From an uncultured Eubacteriales bacterium (lineage in GTDB: Bacteria; Bacillota; Clostridia; Christensenellales; Aristaeellaceae), in contig OMYT01000006.1 of assembly GCA_900315315.1 (NCBI GenBank), forward strand, positions 1-64,000: DNA of 64,000 bases, written 5' to 3'. Below are positions 6,732 to 15,940 of the stretch, one piece after another. The position numbers were made by a program, and so were the translations under genes. The notes under the pieces were generated by a model. It worked only from the letters and a program-made list of their open reading frames with translations. It was not told the DNA's origin and made no database searches. The stretch's first letter is position 1. Every line of letters begins with the position of its first letter.

Positions 6732-9656
6732 TTATTTGTTTTCCCGGATCAGTTCGCTCAGCGTGCTATACAGCTTCTCAGGTTCGACTGGCTTGGCCAG
6801 GTGCGCGTTCATCCCGACCTGCAGGCAGTGTTCCACATCCTCCTCAAATACATCGGCTGTCATCGCGATGATCGGAATCGTCTTCGCGTCGGGCCTGTCC
6901 AGTTCCCGGATCGTCCTTGTCGCCGTCAGGCCGTCCATTACCGGCATCCGGAGATCCATCAGGATCGCGTTGTAATACCCTTCCGGCTTTTCGGAGAACA
7001 TCCTGACCGCAATTTCTCCGTTCTCCGCGAGTTCCGTCTCCGCCTCTTCCATTTCCAGCAGATCCTCCAGGATCTCCGCGTTCTGTTCGACGTCCTCTGC
7101 AATCAGGATCCGCCGTCCTGCCAGAACATTCTCTTTTCCCGTCTCCGCTGTTTCTTCCGCCGGAATCTTCGTGTTTATTCTGTCGGATCTTCCTAACGGA
7201 ACCGTAACGGTGAAGACGGATCCGACTCCTTTCTCGCTTTCCACCAGGATGTCGCCGTTCATCATGTCCACATAATTCTTGGTAATCGCCATACCCAATC
7301 CGTTCCCCCCATAGCGGTTGGTTGCCGTTTCATCTTCCTGGGTGAAGGAATCAAAGATCTTCGGAATAAATTCCGGGTCCATGCCGATGCCGGTATCCTG
7401 TATCCGGAACCGCAGTGTCCGGGTCACCTCGGTTTCCTCCGTTTCCTCCACGGAAAGGGTCACCTGTCCCGGCGCGTTTGTGAACTTGACCGCGTTGCCG
7501 AGAATGTTGATCAGCACCTGCTTCAGTTTCAGATCATCGCCGATGTAATAATCCCGTACGTTGCCGATAATCGTGCTTTCATATTGCAGCCCTTTGTCTT
7601 CGCACTGCCCGTTGATGATGATATTGATCTGGTCCAGGAATTCCCGGAAGGAGAATTCGTCACTCTTCAGCGTCATCCGGCCGGATTCAATACGGCTCAT
7701 GTCCAGGATGTCGTTGATCAGGCCCAGCAGATGCTTGGCGCTGACGCCGATCTTTTCCAGCTGATCCCGCGTCTCGGGCTGAAGGTCCGGATTCCGCAGC
7801 GCAAGGCTGTCCAGGCCGATGATCGCGTTCATCGGCGTCCGGATTTCATGGCTCATGTTGGACAGGAAACTGGTCTTGGCCCTGCTGGCGTCCTCCGCAA
7901 CGGCTTTTTCAATCTCCGTCTTTCGTTCCCGTTTCTGCACATGGGAATAGATATCGAACATGATGATCAGCGCGCTGACAATCAGCACGATCTGAATGAA
8001 GAGGCCGGCATCCAGGGTGTTATCGATCGGTTTCAGCTCATCCTTTACGTATTCGGAAACGGTTCGTCCCGATACTGCTGCCGGATCAACACCCGCGTTT
8101 TCCATCTGCTCCGTATAGTATCCCTCGATGGATGAAACGGATCGCTCAATGGTGTTGTCCGTGTTCTGATGCATCCAGATACTGGAGGTGAAAATAATCA
8201 GACCTAGCAGCACGATCCATGCGACCGTCGACCGGCCCAGCCGTTTATCGTCGTCTTTCTTCAGGATAGCCCGGAAAGCAATGAATCCGAGGATACTCCA
8301 GGCTGCGAGAATCAGGTAGGATTCCGTTGCCATGGTTTTAATACTTACGATGTTCGGCACGAGGAATTCCAGGGCAAACAGCAGTGATACGACCATCCCG
8401 ATGATTCCCATGACCGAAAATAGCCGGTTGTGCTGCCTTCTGGCCTCTTTCCAGGCTGACGCGGAAGCGAAGGCATATGCAATTGTCGCGCCGACCGTGG
8501 TCACGTCCACGATCCAGCTGATGGCTGTCCGTCCGAAGAACGGAAGCAGAATGGAGGCAATCAGGATGCAGAGGATTGCCTTGCGCGGCACCTGATTTTT
8601 ATCCAGCTCTGCGATCTTCCCTGGCAGCATCTTGTCCTCCGCCAGGGAGGTAAGCAGTCTGCTCAGCGCAATATAGTTTCCGATTAGTCCGGTAAAGATC
8701 CCGCACAGCGCAGCAACGCCCAGAATCACGCTCCCGGCAGTGCCCAGAGCGCTGTTCGCCGCGAAGAATGTGGGCTGGGATGCCAGTCCCTGCTGTTCTT
8801 CCAGCCTGTCAGTGTATTCCGTCCAGGTGCCGATTCCTTCCGGCAGCGCCGTCACCGCAAGCAGGCTCAGCAGAGCGTAAGCGATTCCGGCGGCAATCAG
8901 TGCGATGGCCATAATGCCGAAACTGCGTTTGAGGTTGAACTTCGCCTCCCCTGCCGAATGGGCGATCGACTCAAACCCGACGTACGCCCAGGGGGCCAGC
9001 GCGAACACGGTGAACGTCCCGCCCAGCGGGGTCTGCTGCGGAGAGAATGCCGGCTCAAAAGGCTGCGCCAGATTTGTCTGCGTAGCGGCAAACACAAAGC
9101 AGATCACGACACCGGCAAACAGCAGCACCGCCATCACGATCTGCGTCCCTTCCGCCGCCTTGCGGCGCAGGCAGACCAGCGCAGCCAGCACCAGCGCACC
9201 CACCGCCAGGATCATCTCTCCCATATATACGTGGTAGCCTGCAATCTCATAGTGGAAACCGAACTGGAATGTATTGCCCAGCAGTGTCCGGGCGATCAGC
9301 GGCAGCGCCGTGGCATTCGCCCAGATAATTGCCACATAGGTCAGAATCAGAAACCACGCGCTCAGAAATCCGTGATCATACCCGAAGCTTTTCTTCGTGT
9401 AGGTATAGGTACCGCCCGCGTCCGGAAACCGGTTCATCAGGAAATGATAGTTCGCCGCGATGATCAGGATCACCACCGCGCCGAGTCCCAGTCCGATGGC
9501 GGAACCGACCGGGCCTGCCAGCGGCAGGAAAGTGTTTCCGGGCATAACAAAGGAACCCCAGCCCACGGCGCACCCGAAGGCCAGTGCCCATGCGCCCAGG
9601 GCAGTCAGATACGGGGATCTCCTCCTGCTTCCGGTCAGATTCGGTTGACTGTTCAT
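6732..9656 (-). CDS. APC amino-acid permease/hybrid histidine kinase/receiver fusion
   Basis: 974 residues. Residues 1 to about 470 are an APC-superfamily amino-acid permease (GWGSFVMPGNTFLPLAGP; WAYVGFESIAHSAGEAKFN; some 12 membrane segments). Two more membrane segments (about 478-500 and 553-575) flank an outside loop of about 50 residues, followed by a coiled linker and HisKA with His603 (SNMSHEIRTPMNAIIG). The HATPase has N-box Asn about 721, DTGIGM about 754 and GGNGLGM about 785. A receiver starts near 848, with phosphoacceptor Asp901 (ILMDLRMP) and Lys955. All catalytic residues are present. Such architecture resembles the transporter-coupled kinases of the CbrA type, where a transporter module serves as sensor. 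The HPt gene lies 33 bases upstream, so phosphate can flow His603-Asp901-HPt. Confidence 0.93.
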   Translation of the reverse strand: MNSQPNLTGSRRRSPYLTALGAWALAFGCAVGWGSFVMPGNTFLPLAGPVGSAIGLGLGAVVILIIAANYHFLMNRFPDAGGTYTYTKKSFGYDHGFLSAWFLILTYVAIIWANATALPLIARTLLGNTFQFGFHYEIAGYHVYMGEMILAVGALVLAALVCLRRKAAEGTQIVMAVLLFAGVVICFVFAATQTNLAQPFEPAFSPQQTPLGGTFTVFALAPWAYVGFESIAHSAGEAKFNLKRSFGIMAIALIAAGIAYALLSLLAVTALPEGIGTWTEYTDRLEEQQGLASQPTFFAANSALGTAGSVILGVAALCGIFTGLIGNYIALSRLLTSLAEDKMLPGKIAELDKNQVPRKAILCILIASILLPFFGRTAISWIVDVTTVGATIAYAFASASAWKEARRQHNRLFSVMGIIGMVVSLLFALEFLVPNIVSIKTMATESYLILAAWSILGFIAFRAILKKDDDKRLGRSTVAWIVLLGLIIFTSSIWMHQNTDNTIERSVSSIEGYYTEQMENAGVDPAAVSGRTVSEYVKDELKPIDNTLDAGLFIQIVLIVSALIIMFDIYSHVQKRERKTEIEKAVAEDASRAKTSFLSNMSHEIRTPMNAIIGLDSLALRNPDLQPETRDQLEKIGVSAKHLLGLINDILDMSRIESGRMTLKSDEFSFREFLDQINIIINGQCEDKGLQYESTIIGNVRDYYIGDDLKLKQVLINILGNAVKFTNAPGQVTLSVEETEETEVTRTLRFRIQDTGIGMDPEFIPKIFDSFTQEDETATNRYGGNGLGMAITKNYVDMMNGDILVESEKGVGSVFTVTVPLGRSDRINTKIPAEETAETGKENVLAGRRILIAEDVEQNAEILEDLLEMEEAETELAENGEIAVRMFSEKPEGYYNAILMDLRMPVMDGLTATRTIRELDRPDAKTIPIIAMTADVFEEDVEHCLQVGMNAHLAKPVEPEKLYSTLSELIRENK

Positions 9657-9689
9657 GGCTGGTTTTTCCTCTCTGTGCTTTTGCCCGGA

Positions 9690-10064
9690 CTAAGGGTTCT
9701 CTGTCTCATACCGGTTGATCGCGTCCGCTGTTTTTTCATACAGCCCGGCGATCTCCTGCAGCTTGGCGCTCACTTCCGCGTCTGTCATTTTCCGGGGATT
9801 CCCCGGGCGGAATTCCTCCGCAATCTCCGATAACGCTTTGTAAAGCTTCGTCAGTCCCAGATTACCGCAGTTTCCCTTCGCCGCGTGCGCTGTTTCAAAC
9901 AGCTGTGTGGCGTCCATCCCTTCCCCTGCGGCCAGCAGGGCTTCGATCGGTCCGTTCTTCGTCAGTTTACGGATATGCTTATCCACCAGCTTTTCCGTCC
10001 GCAGCACGCGCAGCGCCTGCTCATAGTCCTCTCCGATGCTGCTGTACAGTTCCTGAACTGTCAT
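9690..10064 (-). CDS. HPt-domain phosphotransfer protein
   Basis: 124 residues, all helical, with the phosphotransfer motif AHAAKGNCGNLGL; His60 is the expected phosphorylated residue. The ATG at 10064 is chosen over a longer frame (to 10196) because an AAGGAAGG site precedes it and the extra residues are a low-complexity basic stretch that overlaps a hairpin. It is first in the operon and lies 33 bases before the permease-kinase-receiver gene, so it is the natural next step of that phosphorelay. The final response regulator is not in the operon and remains unknown. Confidence 0.9.
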   Translation of the reverse strand: MTVQELYSSIGEDYEQALRVLRTEKLVDKHIRKLTKNGPIEALLAAGEGMDATQLFETAHAAKGNCGNLGLTKLYKALSEIAEEFRPGNPRKMTDAEVSAKLQEIAGLYEKTADAINRYETENP

Positions 10065-10089
10065 GACCGTTCCTTCCTTTTCCTCACGG

Positions 10090-10118
10090 AAGCGGTTCCG
10101 GCAATGCCGGAACCGCTT
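10090..10118. terminator. Strong 13-bp hairpin between the zinc-ribbon and HPt genes
   Basis: AGCGGTTCCGGC and GCCGGAACCGCT make a perfect stem around AAT. The T-rich flank is on the plus-strand side, so as a minus-strand terminator for the gene ending at 10150 it is imperfect. It separates the HPt operon from the gene upstream. Confidence 0.5.
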
Positions 10119-10149
10119 TGTTTGATTGAACCTGTTCTCAGGCCGGGGC

Positions 10150-11010
10150 TTATTTTTCGATCGGGAACTCCTGGGCAAAAACGTATTCGTTGTCAAAGAA
10201 CAGTTTGAAGGTATAGGTGCCCACCGGAATGGATCCCTTCGTCCTCATCAGTGTATTCCAGAGATATTTGAAATCATAGTTCTCCCAGATGTAATATCCT
10301 CTCGTACGTCCCATCGTTCCCCTCTCCAGATGGATCAGGAGCGGCTCTCCGGAAGGAAGAATGATTCCCATGCGGAAATCGAAGCTTGTATCCTGATCCA
10401 GCTTCGGGGTGACCTTGATGTTGGCGCCGAAGAGATTATAGGCAAACTCGTTCTCGATATCCTTGGCGGAGAAGAATTTGACCATCGCAGAACGGTTGTT
10501 CCTGTGGGTCCGAAGCGTGAAATAGTAAGGACAGCTCGTGCGGGAGAACGCGCCGGCGTAATCATTGAAGTCGTACCATGCATAATTCTGGTTCGCATCC
10601 TCAACGATAACCCAGTAATGCTCTCCGGGTACGAAATCACTGTCGTATTTGGCCGAATTGCTGTAGTTGCCGCTTTCCGCGGTCCATAAGATCGCATCTT
10701 CCACACCGGCATTTTGATTTCCGTTGACATAATACTGATAGTAGATGTTGTACGGAGCCGATCCGCCGGACCAGGCAACGCTGACCGAGCCGTCATTTTC
10801 AAGCTTGACTTTGTCGATCTTCAGGTCGCTCGCGGAAGTACCTTTGCCGGTATCCTCCCCCTTGCCGTCCGGGCGTTTGGTACCGTCGTTCGGGCAGAAA
10901 TTATTGCTGTTCTTTTCACCGCATACCGGGCAGTACCAGTCGTCTGCCAGAGCAATTCCGGCAGCCAGCAGCAGGACCATCGCCAAAAGGAATGAGATCA
11001 GACGTTTCAT
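10150..11010 (-). CDS. Secreted zinc-ribbon protein of unknown function
   Basis: 286 residues. A signal peptide (MKRLISFLLAMVLLLAAGIALA) is followed at once by a short zinc ribbon (WYCPVCGEKNSNNFCPNDG, CxxC...C) and a linker rich in Lys/Gly/Asp. Residues of about 60-120 look like a beta-sandwich (VKLENDGSVSVAWSGGSAPY, fibronectin-like), and the C-terminal half is beta-rich with many aromatic residues (PYYFTLRTHRNN, YYIWENYDFKYLW). A zinc ribbon outside the membrane is unusual, because such ribbons normally sit at the cytoplasmic start of membrane proteins. AAGGAGGG precedes the ATG. No function can be assigned. Confidence 0.75.
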   Translation of the reverse strand: MKRLISFLLAMVLLLAAGIALADDWYCPVCGEKNSNNFCPNDGTKRPDGKGEDTGKGTSASDLKIDKVKLENDGSVSVAWSGGSAPYNIYYQYYVNGNQNAGVEDAILWTAESGNYSNSAKYDSDFVPGEHYWVIVEDANQNYAWYDFNDYAGAFSRTSCPYYFTLRTHRNNRSAMVKFFSAKDIENEFAYNLFGANIKVTPKLDQDTSFDFRMGIILPSGEPLLIHLERGTMGRTRGYYIWENYDFKYLWNTLMRTKGSIPVGTYTFKLFFDNEYVFAQEFPIEK

Positions 11011-11215
11011 GTGATACCCTCCTTGATCAAGATATGTGGGATTGTGATGGTTTCGGATCTTTCCGAAAGTTGTAACGCAGCACTCAGCTGGACATATTAT
11101 ATCCTATTTCTCCGATGATTACAAGGGTTTACTCTTCACCCTTCTCTGATATACAATACGCGTATCAGGATCAGCTGAGCACATTCATTATTCTTTCTGA
11201 AAGGCGGTCCCTCAA

Positions 11216-12235
11216 ATGATGATTCCTTCCAATGAACTGGCCTGCCGGACGCTCTTCCTGCAGGCGGCAGACAGCGGGCGCGGTCCCGTGCTCTTCGGGA
11301 GCAGCAAAGATCGCGCTTGTGAAGCAATTCTCCCCTTTCTGGAAGGGGTTCCTTTTCCGGAGGTGTATCTGGAGTTTCCGCTTGCCGGCGATCCTTTTCT
11401 GGATGTCACCGTACTCTACAGAGAGATCAGTACCGGCACGCGTTTTGATTCGCCGGCCGCAGCCGGGACTGAAAGAATAATCGACTGGTTTGCCGATGTC
11501 CATGCCGCCTGTTCCGAAATCTGTTTCGGTTACGAACTGGACACCAAAGAATCATCGCCGACACCGGCTGCCGTCCATTTCCAGCCCCGTCAGCACAGCG
11601 ATCTGGTTCTGCCTTTCTGCCATGCGCTCGGGCGGGAGGATGCCGCTCTGCTTTATATGGATCTGGCTGCCCGTATGCCCGAAGGCTGGCCGCTTTCTTT
11701 CTTTGGCCTTTTCCGGGGTCGTGCGGACGCGCCCCTGCGCGTATGCGGCTATATGGATTATGCTGAAAAGAGCCGCTGCGCGGAGGATCCAGCCCGACTG
11801 GAAACGGTCTTCCGGACTGTCGGCTTCAAGGTATATAATGACCTGATGCTGTCCCGGATCGCCATGGCTCTTTCCGCAGCGCCGGTCACGGTCGATTTCC
11901 AGTTTGATATTTTCCCGGACGGAACCCTGGGCAGCACCTTCGCCCTCGATATCGGCTTCCGGACCGAGCAGTCGGAAACGATCCGCTCCTCCTTCCTTGA
12001 CGGACCTTTTGCCGCAGTGATGAATCTCTTTGAATCCTGGGGTGCGGCGGACAGCCGGTGGAAGCTTGTTTCCGATTTATCCCTGACCCGGTCCATCCCC
12101 GTGGAAGACGAAGAGGGCCGCGTACGCCCCTATGGCCTGGTAATCCAGCCCCGCTGGATTAAAATCCGCTGGACCGACGGCGTCCTCCGCCCCTCAAAAA
12201 TGTACTGCCTGGCAAACGCCGGCCTGGCAGACTGA
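11216..12235 (+). CDS. Unrecognised 339-residue protein
   Basis: I do not recognise the family. The protein is soluble, with no signal peptide or membrane segment, Pro/Leu/Phe-rich, and alternates short strands and helices. Notable stretches are FHFQ-type aromatic strands in the middle (about 200-245, with VDFQFDIFPDGTLGSTFALDIGF) and a conserved-looking end, QPRWIKIRWTDGVLRPSKMY. Codon use is like the surrounding chromosome, so it is probably native. AAAGGCGG precedes the start, with two adjacent ATGs (11216, 11219). It stands alone: the gene upstream is divergent and the next is convergent. Confidence 0.75.
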   Translation: MMIPSNELACRTLFLQAADSGRGPVLFGSSKDRACEAILPFLEGVPFPEVYLEFPLAGDPFLDVTVLYREISTGTRFDSPAAAGTERIIDWFADVHAACSEICFGYELDTKESSPTPAAVHFQPRQHSDLVLPFCHALGREDAALLYMDLAARMPEGWPLSFFGLFRGRADAPLRVCGYMDYAEKSRCAEDPARLETVFRTVGFKVYNDLMLSRIAMALSAAPVTVDFQFDIFPDGTLGSTFALDIGFRTEQSETIRSSFLDGPFAAVMNLFESWGAADSRWKLVSDLSLTRSIPVEDEEGRVRPYGLVIQPRWIKIRWTDGVLRPSKMYCLANAGLAD

Positions 12236-12237
12236 AA

Positions 12238-12268
12238 AACGGCCTGCTGCCGGCAGGTCGTTGTATTT
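12238..12268 (+). terminator. Weak terminator after the 11216 gene
   Basis: ACGGCCTGC and GCAGGTCGT pair with one mismatch just after the stop codon, followed by TTGTATTT. Confidence 0.45.
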
Positions 12269-12324
12269 AACAAAAGAAAATAATTTGCTATTCGGGCCGA
12301 AGGGATACCATGCAACTATTCGAA

Positions 12325-12355
12325 CCGAAGGTCCAGGGCGATCGGAAAGCCCTGG
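12325..12355 (+). repeat. GATCGGAAA hairpin repeat, copy 1
   Basis: CCGAAGG box, then stem CCAGGGC/GCCCTGG around the GATCGGAAA loop. It lies between two convergent genes. Confidence 0.85.
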
Positions 12356-12408
12356 TCGCGTCCGCAGACGCGAAATTCCCTTTTCTATTGCTGATGAAAT
12401 ATATAATA

Positions 12409-13584
12409 TCACTCGTGATATTTATATATTCTCATCAGCAAAGCCCCATCATCGTTAGATGTTCCCTGAATCCTGATCGGGAAATCATACCGATTCGTAA
12501 AAATCAGATTCAGTTCCGGGTTACCCACTGCCGCGTCGCAGTGGATCGGCAGATAGGAAGCCCCGTTTCCGCCGTGCGGCCTGCGTTTGACGATTTGAAT
12601 CTGAGGCAGCTGAATCAGTACATTGTACAGCGTACTGGATACCTGGCAGGTACCGCCGCCGTATCCCAGTTTCGTTCTGCCTTCCGTCAGCACGCCGGCC
12701 TGCTTGTATCCCTTGCTCGGCCGGTACGGCCCCATGATCTTGTTGGCGTCAAACGTTTCTCCGGGCTGCAGCACTCTGGAGATATACCCGCACCCGGTCT
12801 TGATATTGTGAATCCGGTTGAGGTTTGTCTCCGTCTGCGTCATTTTATAGTAGCTGGTATATGCGGCAATCGGACTGTCCGGGAACAGTTCCTCGTCCGT
12901 CGGAGACACGGGAACCAGGTCCGTCAGTTCGTTCGGATCGATATAGCCGTATTCCCGCATATAGTTGACGACGGCCCAGCCCTTGTAGAATTTCCAGATG
13001 CTCAGCTCCGTGCCCGGCTTCAGGATCACCCAGTTGTTGCCGTCATCCTTTTTGCCGCTGGAGGGCACCATGCTCTTGCGCACATGGCAGGTGGTTGCGG
13101 TCTTTGCGATATAGGTGTGCTTCTGCACATTGAACGGAACCTGATTGACCGGATCGACCGGCACGATGTCCGTCTTGTGAATGTATTCCCGTTTCACGTA
13201 TCCGATGGTATTGCCCATCCGGACCACCAGCCAGCGCAAGCCGACGTACAGGATGTCCACCTTCTTGCCCGCCGCGGGAACGCTCTTGACGCTCTTGTCC
13301 GTGCTCTTCTCCATCCAGATCACTTTGCCGAAATCCTTCCGGATCACGCCGGTGAAAAGAGCGGGAGAATCCAGGTCAAAATCCTCTTTGGTCAGTTCTT
13401 TATAGACTTCGCCGCTTACGACCACTTCTTCGTCTTCTTCGGCTTCGCGTTCCTCTTCCTCCATCTCCGCGAGTTCTTCATCGGAGAACTCTACGTCTTC
13501 TTCTTCGTCCTCCTCCGCCGCGGCAAAGCAAACCATGCCCAGCAGCAGGCTCAGACTCAGCAATAAACATAAAAAGCGCTTCAT
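12409..13584 (-). CDS. Secreted VanW-family protein with SH3-like segment
   Basis: 391 residues. A signal peptide ending in CFAAAEE is followed by an acidic stretch of about 35 residues (Glu/Asp-rich), SH3-like segments (about 100-230; DILYVGLRWLVVRMGNTIGYVKREYI and WAVVNYMREYGYIDPNEL) and a C-terminal VanW domain: ETNLNRIHNIKTGCGYI, LQPGETFDANK, YGGGTCQVSSTLYN and FTNRYDFPIRI. VanW-domain proteins are widespread secreted cell-wall proteins in Clostridia, biochemically undefined and unrelated in action to vancomycin resistance as such. AAGGAGAGG precedes the ATG. It is a single gene, convergent with the unknown gene at 11216. Confidence 0.9.
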   Translation of the reverse strand: MKRFLCLLLSLSLLLGMVCFAAAEEDEEEDVEFSDEELAEMEEEEREAEEDEEVVVSGEVYKELTKEDFDLDSPALFTGVIRKDFGKVIWMEKSTDKSVKSVPAAGKKVDILYVGLRWLVVRMGNTIGYVKREYIHKTDIVPVDPVNQVPFNVQKHTYIAKTATTCHVRKSMVPSSGKKDDGNNWVILKPGTELSIWKFYKGWAVVNYMREYGYIDPNELTDLVPVSPTDEELFPDSPIAAYTSYYKMTQTETNLNRIHNIKTGCGYISRVLQPGETFDANKIMGPYRPSKGYKQAGVLTEGRTKLGYGGGTCQVSSTLYNVLIQLPQIQIVKRRPHGGNGASYLPIHCDAAVGNPELNLIFTNRYDFPIRIQGTSNDDGALLMRIYKYHE

Positions 13585-13642
13585 TGCACCTCTCCTTCCT
13601 TATTACATACAAATTATCCCTCTTTTTTTTTACCCTGTCAAG

Positions 13643-13745
13643 CCAAAGGGGTCCAGGGGTTCGACGCGCCCGGAAAAAGAGCCAGTGTGCTCTTTTTCAG
13701 TAAAGAACGGGCGGCAGTCCAGGAAGATCAGAAAGCCCCCTGGTT
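13643..13745 (+). repeat. Long-form structured repeat, copy A
   Basis: Outer helix CCAGGGG/CCCCCTGG, middle helix CGCCCG/CGGGCG and an inner stem AAAAAGAGC/GCTCTTTTT. It shares its flanks with copy B at 22029-22127, but the inner stem sequence is unrelated there. The 3' half (GATCAGAAAGCCCCC) matches the short repeats. Confidence 0.85.
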
Positions 13746-13786
13746 ACCAAAATCTTGTGTTCCCCTTCCTTTTCTTCCACATTTTG

Positions 13787-13795
13787 TGGTATAAT
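13787..13795 (+). promoter_or_regulatory. Extended -10 promoter of the topoisomerase operon
   Basis: TGGTATAAT is a TGn-extended -10 element; no good -35 is seen. Transcription from about 13802 would place three GATCGGAAA repeats in the 5' leader. Confidence 0.6.
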
Positions 13796-13810
13796 AGTCT
13801 GTCAACATTC

Positions 13811-13834
13811 GGGCATGACGATCGGAAAGCCTAC
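13811..13834 (+). repeat. GATCGGAAA repeat, degenerate copy
   Basis: GACGATCGGAAAGCC is retained, but the stem is poor. First of three units before parE. Confidence 0.6.
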
Positions 13835-13840
13835 TGAAAA

Positions 13841-13880
13841 CCGAATGGGTTCCGGGAAGCGATCGGAAAGATCTCCCCCA
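13841..13880 (+). repeat. GATCGGAAA repeat, degenerate copy
   Basis: CCGAATGGGTT box, then GCGATCGGAAAG between GGGA and TCCC. Second of three units before parE. Confidence 0.7.
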
Positions 13881-13884
13881 GGGG

Positions 13885-13920
13885 CCGAAGGGGTTTTAGG
13901 GGGCGATCGGAAAGCCCCCT
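13885..13920 (+). repeat. GATCGGAAA hairpin repeat, full copy
   Basis: CCGAAGGGG box and stem TTAGGGGGC/GCCCCCTAA around GATCGGAAA. It ends next to the AAGGAG ribosome site of parE, so the hairpin could affect translation. Confidence 0.88.
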
Positions 13921-13933
13921 AAGGAGTGAACCA

Positions 13934-15940
13934 ATGCCAACCCAAACCTATAATGCCGGGAATATCCAGGTTCTGGAAGGCCTCGAAGCCGTCCGGATGC
14001 GCCCCGGCATGTATATCGGAACAACTTCATCCCGCGGTCTCCATCATCTGCTTTGGGAGATCGTGGACAACGCGATCGACGAGGCCTCCAACGGCTTTGC
14101 CACCGAGGTCTCCGTCACCCTGCATAAAGACGGCTCCGCCAGCGTCTATGACAACGGCCGCGGCATGCCGGTCGACACGCATCCGACCATGGGCATCCCC
14201 GGGGTCGAGGTCATCTTCACCGTCCTGCACGCGGGCGGCAAGTTCAACAACGAGAATTACGATTACTCCGGCGGTCTGCACGGCGTTGGCGCCAGCGTGG
14301 TCAACGCCCTGAGCAAGTGGCTCACCGTGGACGTATTCCTCAACTGGACCCATTACCGCATGGCCTTCACCAGCGAGTTCAACCCCGCCGCCGGGAAGGT
14401 CGAAGCCGGCAAGCCTGTCGGCCCGCTTGAAACCGTGGGAAACACCCGCAAAAAGGGTACCCTGGTCCGCTTCCTCCCGGATGACGAAATCTTCGAAGAT
14501 GTGAAGTTTCATACCGAGACCGTTTCCCGCCGCCTGCAGGAACTGGCTTATCTGAACCGCGGCGTCCGCATCACCTTTACCGACGAGCGCATTGCCGATC
14601 CGGAAAGCCGTACCCGCGTCTTCTGCTATGACGGCGGAATCTCCGACTATGTGCTTTATCTCAATGCTGGGAAAACCGCCCTGCAGGATGATGTGATCTA
14701 TCTCGAAGGCAAGCGGGATACCGTCATCTGCCGTGCCGCCATCCAGTATACCGACGGCTATACGGAGAGCCTCTTCTCCTATGTCAACAATATCAATACG
14801 CCCGAGGGCGGTTCCCATGAGGCCGGTTTCAAAACGGCCTTCACCAAGTGCTTTAATGATTATGCCCGCCGGGTCGGCCTCCTGAAGGAAAAGGACAACA
14901 ACCTTTCCGGCGAGGATTTCCGCGAAGGCCTCACCTGCGTCCTGACCACCATGGTCAAAAACCCGCAGTTTGAAGGCCAGACCAAGGGCCGCCTCGGCAA
15001 CAGCGAGGTCCGTCCCGCCGTGGAAGCGATCGTTTCCCAGCAGCTGCTGGACTGGCTGGATAACCTCAAAAACCAGGAAGTCGCTTCCGCCATCGTCTCC
15101 AAGGCGATCCGCGCCGCCCAGGCCCGCGAAGCCGCCCGCAAAACGCGGGACAATATCCGCAAGGCCAGCCAGCTGGAGGCCGCTCCCCTCGTGGGCAAGC
15201 TGTCCAGCTGCACTGGCCGCAAGTGGGAGGATAACGAGCTCTTCATCGTGGAGGGCGATTCCGCAGGCGGCAGCGCCAAGCAGGGCCGGGACCGTCGTTT
15301 CCAGGCGATCCTTCCGCTCCGCGGCAAGCCCCTGAATGTCGAAAAGAAGCATCTGGACCAGGTCCTCGGCAATGAAGAATTCCGCTCCCTGATCACCGCC
15401 CTGGGCACCGGGATTGATGAAGGCTTCTCTTTGGACAACCTGAAGTACGGCAAAGTCATCATCCTCTCCGATGCGGACCAGGACGGCGCCCACATCCGGG
15501 CGATCCTCCTGACCTTCTTCTTCCGTTATATGAAGGACCTGATCACCGGCGGCCACGTCTACATCGGCATGCCCCCGCTCTATAAAGTCCAGAAGGGTCA
15601 GAAGGTCATCTACGCCTATGACGACAAGGAACTGGCAAAGGCTGTCAAGTCCGTCGGCAAGGGCTATACCCTGCAGCGGTACAAAGGTCTGGGCGAAATG
15701 AACCCGGAGCAGCTCTGGGAGACCACCATGGATCCGTCCCAGCGCAAGCTCATGCGTGTCGGCATCGAAGATGCTGCCCTGGTCGACCGGCTGACCACCG
15801 TCCTCATGGGGGACAAGGTCGAGCCCCGGCGCGACTATATCAGCGAGCATGCCGATTTCAACCGTCCCGATGATTTCGATACCGAGCTGGATGGCCACAG
15901 CCACCAGGCTCAGCCGGTTCCGGAAGGAGGTGCTGACTGA
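13934..15940 (+). CDS. parE: Type IIA topoisomerase ATPase subunit (ParE-like)
   Basis: 668 residues. A GHKL ATPase comes first ([13 protein letters not shown] about 42-54; [35 protein letters not shown]), then a transducer domain and TOPRIM ([29 protein letters not shown]). With the next gene it forms an A2B2 enzyme that passes duplex DNA through a double-strand break. [13 protein letters not shown] resembles ParE more than GyrB, but a gyrase-type enzyme is not excluded and no second pair is in view. AAGGAG precedes the ATG. The stop overlaps the next ATG by one base. Three hairpin repeats lie in the leader. Confidence 0.9.
   Translation: MPTQTYNAGNIQVLEGLEAVRMRPGMYIGTTSSRGLHHLLWEIVDNAIDEASNGFATEVSVTLHKDGSASVYDNGRGMPVDTHPTMGIPGVEVIFTVLHAGGKFNNENYDYSGGLHGVGASVVNALSKWLTVDVFLNWTHYRMAFTSEFNPAAGKVEAGKPVGPLETVGNTRKKGTLVRFLPDDEIFEDVKFHTETVSRRLQELAYLNRGVRITFTDERIADPESRTRVFCYDGGISDYVLYLNAGKTALQDDVIYLEGKRDTVICRAAIQYTDGYTESLFSYVNNINTPEGGSHEAGFKTAFTKCFNDYARRVGLLKEKDNNLSGEDFREGLTCVLTTMVKNPQFEGQTKGRLGNSEVRPAVEAIVSQQLLDWLDNLKNQEVASAIVSKAIRAAQAREAARKTRDNIRKASQLEAAPLVGKLSSCTGRKWEDNELFIVEGDSAGGSAKQGRDRRFQAILPLRGKPLNVEKKHLDQVLGNEEFRSLITALGTGIDEGFSLDNLKYGKVIILSDADQDGAHIRAILLTFFFRYMKDLITGGHVYIGMPPLYKVQKGQKVIYAYDDKELAKAVKSVGKGYTLQRYKGLGEMNPEQLWETTMDPSQRKLMRVGIEDAALVDRLTTVLMGDKVEPRRDYISEHADFNRPDDFDTELDGHSHQAQPVPEGGAD

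Noticed and set aside
9690-10196. Longer HPt start at 10196
   Set aside because: The extra 44 residues are basic low complexity encoded by a hairpin; the good ribosome site precedes 10064.
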